DNA of 64,000 nucleotides from Alligator mississippiensis (lineage: Eukaryota; Chordata; Crocodylia; Alligatoridae), in the NCBI RefSeq assembly GCF_030867095.1, contig NC_081825.1, positions 51,264,501 to 51,328,500 of the forward strand. The letters run 5' to 3'. Shown in pieces: positions 57,301-64,000 of this stretch (positions are counted from its first letter, which is position 1; every line of letters starts with the position of its first letter). The position numbers and the translations under genes were made by a program. A model generated the notes under the pieces. It saw only the letters and a program-made list of their open reading frames with translations. It had not been told where the DNA came from and made no database searches.

Positions 57301-59950
57301 GTATTGAATCCCATCCTGTTCTCATCTGCCCACCCCTGTAATCTGTCTAGATCTAGTTGCAGCCTGTCCCTCTCCTCCAGTGTGCCCACTTCTCCCCACA
57401 TTTTAGTGTCATCCGCAAATTTGAACAAGGTGCTTTTCACTCCCTCATCCAAGTCGCTGATGAAGATGTTGAACAGTGTGAGCCCAAGGACACAGCCCTG
57501 GGGGACCCCACTGCCCACATACCTCCAGTTCAAAAAAGACCCATCCAGCACCACTGTCTGGGTGAGGCCCTCTAGCCAATTTGTGACCCATCTGACTGTG
57601 TAGGCATTGACGCCACAGCCGCCTAATTTCTTAATGAGAACAGTGTCGAAGGCCTTCCTAAAGTCCAGAAAGACTACGTCCACCACGACACCTGCATCCA
57701 AGGATTTTGTTACCTGGTCATAGAAGGCAATCAGGTTGGTCTGACAGGACCTGCCTCTAATGAACCCATGTTGGTTGCCCCTAAGCATAATCTCCCCTGC
57801 TGGCCCCTCGTGGACATGCGCCATGATAATTCTTTCAAAAAGCTTACCCAGGACTGAGGTAAGACTAACAGACCTGTAGTTTCCTGGGTCCTCCTTCCTC
57901 CCTTTTCTGAAAATAGGAACCACATTGGCCCTTTTCCAGTCCTCCGGCACCTTGCCAGAGCACCATGAGTGCTCGTAAAGCTGTGCCAGGGGTTCCACAA
58001 TGACCTCTGCTAATTCCCTCAGCACTCTGGGGTGGAGATCATCAGGACCTGCTTACTTGAACACATCTAGACCCACCAGAAGTTCCCTGACTAGGTCCTC
58101 AATGACCCTGGGCCTGGCTGTGCCTCCCCTGGGTCCGTTGGGGATCCCAGTGGGGGGGATGCCCCAATCCCTGCTCAAAAAGATGGAGGCAAAGAAATTG
58201 TTAAAGAGGTTAACTTTGTTGTCTCGTGCGGCCACCAGATTTCCTAGTGTATCCTGCAGAGGCCCTATGTTACCCAGTACCTTCTTTTTACCTGCTATGT
58301 GTTCAAAAAAGGACTTCTTGTTATCCTTGATCTGGGTCGCTAGTCCCAGTTCCATCTCTGCCTTAGGCTTCCTAACAGCCCCCCTACAATCTCAGGCAGT
58401 GGAAGTATAATCCTCCTTGGTGATGGCCCCTCCCTTCCATTGGGTGTACACCTCCTTTTTAGCTTTGAGACGTTAGTGGATGCTTTTGGTGAGCACTCCT
58501 GCGCTCTTTGATCCATGTGGGGATTGTCATCCTTTGGGCTTTGAGGATCATCTCCTTAAGGAGCGACCACTCTTCCTAGACTCCCAACTCCCCTCCCCTC
58601 CCCTCCCCTCTGGGACCTCAGTGCCTCCCCAACTAGTCTCCTTACCTCATTGAAATCCACCCTCCTGAAGTCTAGGGCTATTGCCTTGCCACAGGCTTTT
58701 GACACCCTGCGCTGGATGGTGAATTCCAGTAGGCGATGATCACTATTGCCCAGGTGGTCGAGAACCCGCAGTCCACTCACTAGGTCATTGCCTGTGGCCA
58801 GGACCAGGTCCAACAAGGCATTTCCCCTGGTGGGACTGTGCACCTCCTGGGTTAGATGGAGGTTCTGTAACTCAGCTAGGAACCTACGTGAGCGGTCAGA
58901 CCTGGCTGACTGCTCTTCCCAGCAGATGTCTGAATAGTTTAGGTCACCCATGATGACTATGTCCCTTGACTTAACTGCCTCCGCAAGCTGACCTGAGAAT
59001 TCCCAGTCCAGCTCTTCCCCCTGGTTGGGTGGCCTGTAGTCAACCCCTACCGTTAAGTCCCTTCCCCCCTGGCCCCCTTGTATATGGACCCAGAGCACTT
59101 CAGTGTGCCCCTCCTCTGACCCAGTGCTGTCAGAATGTGGGAGTGTGGGAGTGTGAAGAATATTGACCTTGATTATTCAATAAAGATTCTTATCCAAATG
59201 GTATAATTATAGTAATGATCTGTGTGAGGTCTTTATTTTAATAAATTAATTCCTTTTTAAGTGGCAAATTTAGTGCAAATAGCTTCTTACCATTATGTTT
59301 AGCTTCATGTTGTGTTTTTTCATTTCTGGAGAAGATGATTTAACATTAATATTTTTAATACACATTCACTTTTGAACATTACAGGCAAATATTACATAGC
59401 AACTATGACGATGATCACTGCCTCCACTGCACTGACAATCATCATAATGAATATTCATCACTGTGGGTCAGAAGCAAAACCTGTTCCACAATGGGCCAGG
59501 GTGGTTATTTTGGACTATATGTCAAAAATTTTTTTTGTTTATGATGTGGGTGAGAATTGCATAAGTCCACAAAGGGAGAAAGATCAAGAACATAAATTAA
59601 GGAAGGATAAGTATCAGAAAAGACAAGACAGATATGAAGAGGTAAGGAATCAACTTTCCAGGAACAGAAACAATGACAGTGACCTCAAAAAGCAGCTGAA
59701 TGGACCTATAAATAAAAGCTATGGAATTCAGTGTGAAAATGCAAAAGATGGTGTCAACTGCTGTTCTTGCTATAAAATCCTGATAAAAAATATTGAGTAT
59801 ATTGCTAATTGTGTTAGAGACCACAAAGCAAACCGTGCTAAAGGGATTGAGTGGAAAAAAGTAGCAAAAGTGATGGACAGATTCTTCATGTGGATTTTTT
59901 TTATTATGGTGTTTTTTATGAGCATGCTGATCATTGGTAAAGCAGTTTAA
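49959..59950 (+). CDS. CHRNA9: Nicotinic acetylcholine receptor subunit alpha-9 (complete)
   Basis: join(49959..50028, 51201..51340, 52057..52211, 52699..53231, 59385..59950), predicted 487 aa; every junction is GT-AG and in phase. Alpha-9 forms homomeric or alpha9/alpha10 pentameric cation channels, best known for cholinergic efferent input to hair cells. Visible: signal peptide (1-23), glycosylation sites in NVT and N170-LT, Cys-loop C155-C169, the vicinal pair C219-C220 that marks alpha subunits, transmembrane segments near 240-261, 268-290 (pore helix [17 protein letters not shown]), 303-325 and 465-487. [21 protein letters not shown] and [10 protein letters not shown] agree with vertebrate alpha-9 and less well with alpha-10. 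The human protein has 479 aa; the difference lies mainly in the cytoplasmic M3-M4 loop, rich in Lys/Arg/Asp here. No damage seen. Confidence 0.97.
51201..51340 (+). CDS. CHRNA9: CHRNA9 exon 2
   Basis: 140 nt after acceptor ATAGCTGTAG. Encodes the mature N-terminus through [11 protein letters not shown] and [15 protein letters not shown]. Donor ATG|GTGAGT. Confidence 0.95.
52057..52211 (+). CDS. CHRNA9: CHRNA9 exon 3
   Basis: 155 nt after acceptor CTTTGTAG. Encodes [17 protein letters not shown] through WRPDIVLYN (ligand-binding loop region). Donor AA|GTAAGT. Confidence 0.95.
52699..53231 (+). CDS. CHRNA9: CHRNA9 exon 4
   Basis: 533 nt after acceptor CTTTTTAG. Encodes the rest of the extracellular domain (Cys-loop, vicinal cysteines), M1 and the pore-lining M2, ending at ENVPLI. 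Donor ATAG|GTGAGT. Reading on past the donor gives only intron sequence. Confidence 0.97.
54301..54446. repeat. Compound microsatellite (ATCT)n(AC)n(AT)n
   Basis: About 13 ATCT units (54301-54353), then (AC)n to about 54371, (AT)n to about 54387, and a TG/AT tract near 54421-54446. It lies in the last CHRNA9 intron just before the CR1 cluster. Confidence 0.9.
55235..57285 (-). mobile_element. CR1 LINE, young copy nested in the older CR1 (antisense)
   Basis: Minus-strand, 5'-truncated. One unbroken 583-aa frame (57079-55328) runs from the region before the RT palm to the natural ORF2 stop: [49 protein letters not shown] at the catalytic FADD position, [17 protein letters not shown] and [13 protein letters not shown]. 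The endonuclease is missing. The 3' UTR ends with ATTCATAG repeats at 55235. ACCTT flanks the insert (55230-55234, 57286-57290), so it landed within the older CR1. Its 5' end is rearranged (see findings). The catalytic box reads VDD, so the product would probably be impaired despite the open frame. Confidence 0.92.
57063..57270. repeat. Tandem duplication of ~95 bp at the 5' end of the young CR1
   Basis: 57063-57156 and 57176-57270 are near-identical (few substitutions, one extra T), separated by a 19-nt spacer at 57157-57175 that is not CR1-like. Confidence 0.9.
57273..57311. repeat. 14-bp inverted repeat at the nested CR1 junction
   Basis: GGATTCAATACTGA (57273-57286) and TCAGTATTGAATCC (57298-57311) pair perfectly around an 11-nt loop. 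The right arm belongs to the older CR1; the left arm is extra sequence at the 5' edge of the younger insert. Confidence 0.9.
59385..59950 (+). CDS. CHRNA9: CHRNA9 exon 5 (terminal)
   Basis: 566 nt after acceptor AACATTACAG. Encodes M3 ([17 protein letters not shown]), the cytoplasmic loop with its amphipathic pre-M4 helix ([18 protein letters not shown]), M4 ([17 protein letters not shown]) and the stop at 59948-59950. Confidence 0.97.
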
Positions 59951-61237
59951 ATATGTTTAACTTTAAAAAACTTTAAAGCAGTTTAAAGATGTTTGAATAC
60001 ATTTAATTTTATGTATGAATGAATGTTTAACTAATTTGCCTTAATGGTACTCTGCCACTGAGAGATGTATTTCTGTTTTCATAGCTCTAATTCTGTAAAA
60101 ACAAGCAAAGTCATTTGAGAGAGCAGTAAGACAGGCATCTGGTTAGAATGACTTAATCAGGTGAGGCATCCAAATTTTGCTTAGCTAAGGGCCATATTAA
60201 AAACTTGCTAGGGGTTGCAGACAATTTAATGGAGGCAACTGTTTTGAACTTAGAAGTGCAACCTATGGGAGCTTGCTGAACAAGCACACTGTCTTGATTT
60301 AAGTGAGTTATAGCTTGGATCATGGTGAAATGTTGCCCTCTAGAAGCAGTGATCCCCGAGAGATGCACTTCCATATTTAAGATCACAGGACTCAAAGAGC
60401 TATATCTACTCTGCTGCCTAGTCTTATCTGCCCTTACTTTGTCCTAGAACACTTGACAGTCCTTCAACAGTTCCCTTAAGACCATTTCTGCCTGGCCCTG
60501 ACTTCTTTTCCTCCCTTCCTTGCTTCATTTTTCTAACTGGGGCTTTCTCATCATCAACACCTACCTCTAACTGCTGTTAGAATTTTACCTCTAAATACTT
60601 TGGGAACTTGCTAAAGACAATGTCTGCTTTGATTGCCTACAGCTAGTCTGCTGCTGGATCCTGTCCAATATCACTTTTTTGTCACCAGGACTGCTATTTC
60701 ACTAGTTCTAAGACCTGTTTCTTGATGTCTCGGGGCCACCTCTATCCTCTTTTCTTTCATCTTTTTATTGGCTTTGAGAACTGCCTTCTCCCCTCCTGGT
60801 GCCATTTCCTCCTGTACATTGGTACAGTGAAAAGCCCAGGCTGGTCCTGGTCTTGTTTGGAAGCTTTAAAGCTTGTGTATACAACCAATGTGGTGAGTCT
60901 GCAAGTGCTGTTATCCCACCTGCCTGGTCCTGCTCAGCATGAGCCAAAACCCTGATAGTAGGCAGAGTATAAAGTTTAGCACAGCCCTGACCTGTGCCCC
61001 AGCATTGTCCTCAAGCTCTTTGTCTTCTTCATGCTTCTTGGCATGCTACCAGAACTATGCTAAACTAGGTACACTGCCTGTTTTTCATGCTTTTATGTAC
61101 ACAGAGTGGGAGCATGTAGGCTGGCTGTACTCTTATGCTCAGGATGGAAGCAGCATAGACATGGCCTTAGACACTTGCAATACTGCTACTGCTGCAGTTG
61201 GGAACTGTGACTGCTGCTTCAACCCTGTCACTTCATC
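59951..61237 (+). other. CHRNA9 3' UTR and flank
   Basis: No second gene. I see no AATAAA in this stretch; the variant ATTAAA lies at 60196-60201, about 250 nt after the stop, and is the nearest candidate polyadenylation signal. The remainder has no recognisable repeat or exon. Confidence 0.5.
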
Positions 61238-62960
61238 TTAGAATCATAGAAAATTAATGTTGGAAGGGACCTCAGGAGGTCATCTAGTCTAACCCTTGCT
61301 CAGAGCAGGACCATGCCCAACTATATCATCCCAGCCAAGGCTTTGTCTAGCCGTGTCTTAAAAACCTCCAAGGAGGGGGATTCCATAACCTATTTGGGTA
61401 GCCTGTTCCAATGCTTTACTACCCTTCTAGTAAGAGCTTTTTCCTAATATGTAGCCTGAACACCCTCTTCTACAACTTGTGACCATTGCCCCTTGTTCTG
61501 TCAGCTGCCACCACTCAGAACAGTCTAGCTCCATCCTCTCTGGAACCACCGTTGAGGTAGTTGAAGGTTGTTATTAAATCCCCCTCAGTCTTCTCTTCCG
61601 CAAACTAAATACACCCAGTTCCCTCAGCCTCTCCTCAGAAGTCATGTGCCCCTGCCCTCTAATAATTTTTGTTTCCCTCTGATGGACTGTCTCCAAATTG
61701 TCTATATCCTTTCTGTAATGGGGAGCTCAAAACTGTACACAATACTCCAGATACTAACCAGTGCTGAATAAATGGGAATAATTACTGTCCTTGAGCTGCT
61801 AGCAACACACCTACCAATGCAGCCCAGTATGCTGTTAGCCTTCTTCGCAACGGGGGAACACTGCTGGCTCATATTCAGTTTATTGTTCACTCCAACCTCC
61901 AGGTCCTTTTCTGCAGAGCTGCTACTTAGCCAGTTGGTCCCCAGCCTGTACCAATGCATGGGATCCTTTTGTCCTAAGTGCAGCACTTTGTACTTGTGCT
62001 TATTGAACTTCATGAAATTTTTTTGATCCAATCCTCTAATTTGTCTAGGTCACTTTGAATCCTAGTCCTATCCTCCAGTGTATCTACTACTCTCTCCAGC
62101 TTGGCAACATCCAGAAACTTGCTGAGGGTGCACACCATCCCATCTTCCAGATTGTTCATGAAGATTGAACAAGATTCATCCCAGGACTGACCCCTGGGGC
62201 ACTCCACTTGAGACTGGCTGCTAACTAGACATCAAGTCATTGATTACTATCCTTTGAGCCCAACCATCCAGCCAGTTTTCTATCCACTTTACAGTCCATT
62301 CATCCAACCCAAACTTCCTTAGCTTCCTTGCGAGAATGTTGTGGGAGACCATATCAAAAGCCTTGCTAAAGTCAAGTTACATCACATCCAGTGCTGTCCC
62401 TGTATGCACAGAGCCAGTCATCTTGTCATAGAAGGCAATCAGGCTGTCCAGGCATGATTTGCCCTTGGTGAATCCATGCTGACTGTTCCTAGTCACTTCC
62501 TTCTCCTCCAGGTGCTTAGAAATGGATTCCTTGAGGAATCCTGCTCCATGATCTTTCAAGGGACTGAGGTAAGGCTGACCAGTCTGTAGTTCCCCAGATC
62601 CTCCTTCTTGCCTTTCTTCAGGATATGCACTATAATTTACCCTTTTCCAGTCATCTGGGACCTCTCCTGATCGCCATGAGTTTTCAAAGATAATGGCCAG
62701 CGGCTCTGCAATCACATTGGCCAACTCCTTCAGCACCCTCAGGTGCATTGCGTCTGGCCCCATGGACTTATACACATCCAGCTTTTCTAAAGAGCCCCTA
62801 ACTTGTTTTTTAGCTACTGTCAGCTGCTCACCTTCTCTTCCAACTGTGCTGCCAGGTGCAATAGTTTAGAAGCTGACCTTGCCCGTAAGGACTGAAGTAA
62901 AAAAGGCATTGAGTACTACTTCAGTCTTTTTCCGCACCAGAACTTAAAAAGGTATTGAGT
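61238..62960 (-). mobile_element. CR1 LINE, old 5'-truncated copy (antisense)
   Basis: Minus strand. The 3' signature (atagaaaattaatgttggaagggacctcagg) is at 61245-61280. The frame 62775-62377 carries the RT fingers (MGPDAMHLRVLKELANVIAEPLA, GEVPDDWKRV, HGFTKGKSCLDSLIAFYDKM), 62207-62010 the palm, and 62031-61702 the thumb (MHWYRLGTNWLSSS, NKLNMSQQC, SILGCIGRC). Many stops and frameshifts. Same old subfamily as 2857-3727. Confidence 0.85.
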
Positions 62961-63153
62961 ACTTCAGCCTCCCCCATTCAGTAAGGGACACATACTCTCT
63001 CAGATCTTCCTTCCAAATGACTCTCACCCCAATTGTGTATTTTGTCTACTTGCTGCATCCTGCCTTAGTTGTAAGCTCCCTGGGACAGTGCATTCAGTGC
63101 TGTTAATGCAAAATATATACCACCATTGGTATAATCCTTGATTGGCTATCTTT

Positions 63154-64000
63154 TAGGCCTGTGTGAAGTGGCTAGTATTCACTTTGGATTCAGATTTGGC
63201 CAATTCAGGGACAGTGATTTGATTCAGTGATTCGAATCAGTGTCCCGAATCGATTCAGCCAAATTTGATTCAGAGATTCTGTTGCTGCCAAATCTCTGAA
63301 TCAGCCAGGCCCATCCACCGCCTGCTCTCCGAGCCTGGCAATAGCTGCCCTGCCTGCCCCAGCTCCCAGCACTTGATAAAAAAAAAAAGCTCTGACTCAG
63401 TGGGTGCTGCTGGGCGGTGGGGCGATCCCTGGTGCCCCCCACTGCACCACGCTGTGTGGGGAGCTCTTCCACAAGCCCCCTGACCCCCCCCCCACTCCCC
63501 CAGTTCCCCTCCCATGGCTGCCCCACTTGCCATGGCTCTGGCCCTTTAAGAAACCCCCCCTGAAAAACCCCACCCTCATCACTCCTGCCAGCAGGGGGTG
63601 ATATCCGCTGCCTTGCACTGCATGGGGGCCTCTTCCATGAGCCCCCTGAGGCCACTGCAGGAGCAGTGAGTCCTGGGGTTTTTCTCCATTTTTTTCTTAA
63701 AGGGCCAGAGCTGTGGTGGGCGGGGCAGCCATGGGGGGGCTGGGGGAGTGGGAGTGGCATTGGGGGGGCTCATGCAGAGCCCCCCATACAGCATGGGGAA
63801 GTGGGGAGCAACAAGGACCGCCCCCCGCCTGGCAGCACCTGGTGAGTACCAGGACTTTTCTTTAAAGGGCCGGGATCTGCGGCCAGTGGGGCAGCCATGG
63901 GAGGGGGTGGCTGGAGGAACGGGTGGGGCCGGGGGGGATGGGGGCTCCCCTGGTCCCTTCCCAAGCCCCCCCCGCCCCCGCCCCCACCCCTAGTACTTAC
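63154..64000. mobile_element. Second copy of the TAGGG-TGTGTGAA element, cut by the window end
   Basis: Starts TAGGCCTGTGTGAAGTGG, followed by GATTC/GAATC-rich subterminal sequence (TTCAGGGACAGTGATTTG, CGAATCGATTCAGCC) like that of 45848-46587, then a long GC-rich core with CCCC/GGGG runs from 63300 to the end. The right end is outside the window. Overlapping frames in the core are composition artefacts. Confidence 0.65.

Larger units (their letters stand above)
54462..59130 (-). mobile_element. CR1 LINE, older copy split by a younger CR1 (antisense, CHRNA9 intron 4)
   Basis: Minus-strand element in two pieces, 59130-57286 and 55234-54462. The endonuclease frame 59098-58556 ([41 protein letters not shown]) is followed by RT frames 58355-58053 and 58025-57183 ([46 protein letters not shown]), then the thumb and C-terminus (55055-54732 and 54810-54556, ending [13 protein letters not shown]). 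Together about 2.6 kb, with endonuclease and RT covered but broken by several stops and frameshifts. Its subfamily resembles the insert at 5582-6581. Intron insertion opposite to the gene avoids its own signals in the host transcript. Confidence 0.9.

Noticed and set aside
55332-58410. Plus-strand open frames inside CHRNA9 intron 4
   Set aside because: They mirror the antisense CR1 frames and are not additional CHRNA9 exons. The exon 4 and exon 5 junctions fit without them.

Overview
This is nuclear DNA of an amniote, most likely a crocodilian. The evidence is one complete vertebrate gene (CHRNA9), CR1 LINEs of several ages whose 3' ends carry the short 'catagatt' type repeat, many hAT-type miniature elements with 8-bp target duplications, and one CpG-island promoter. 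A turtle is the main alternative. There are no bacterial-type operons, rRNAs, functional tRNAs or CRISPR arrays. All calls come from reading the sequence without database searches.

Layout. Positions 1-22,000 are intergenic and repeat-rich: four CR1 copies or fragments plus a nested fifth (2.9-3.7 kb; 5.3-6.9 kb with one CR1 inside another; a near-full-length antisense copy at 6.9-9.9 kb; a fragment at 14.6-15.0 kb), and MITE-like elements, several with readable target duplications. At 22.0-24.6 kb lies a two-exon gene with a TATA/CCAAT CpG-island promoter and a perfect Kozak start. Its second exon encodes a tyrosine-recombinase (phage-integrase fold) domain, and the predicted protein is 401 aa. 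Only part of the catalytic set is recognisable, so it looks like a host-captured recombinase working, if at all, as a pseudoenzyme. This is the most novel item in the window. A decayed hAT transposase tail follows at 26.1-26.6 kb. From 30.3 to 34.9 kb there are minus-strand protein-like fragments that may be a dead gene copy (a SPAG5/astrin-like origin is a weak guess). From 35 to 49.9 kb there are no genes: CR1 tails, hAT-like elements (one of 740 bp with a perfect 8-bp duplication), a ~50-bp-unit minisatellite and simple repeats.

From 49,959 to 59,950 the complete five-exon coding sequence of CHRNA9 (nicotinic acetylcholine receptor subunit alpha-9, predicted 487 aa) lies on the plus strand, with every junction in phase. 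Its 6.15-kb last intron is mostly filled by two antisense CR1 elements, a younger one inside an older one, with a complex rearranged 5' junction. Downstream are the 3' flank, another old antisense CR1 (61.2-63.0 kb) and a second, GC-rich copy of the 740-bp element family that runs off the window.

The two protein genes have no evident functional link. CHRNA9 is a conserved sensory/neuronal channel gene. The recombinase-like gene appears to be a lineage-specific gene in the same neighbourhood.
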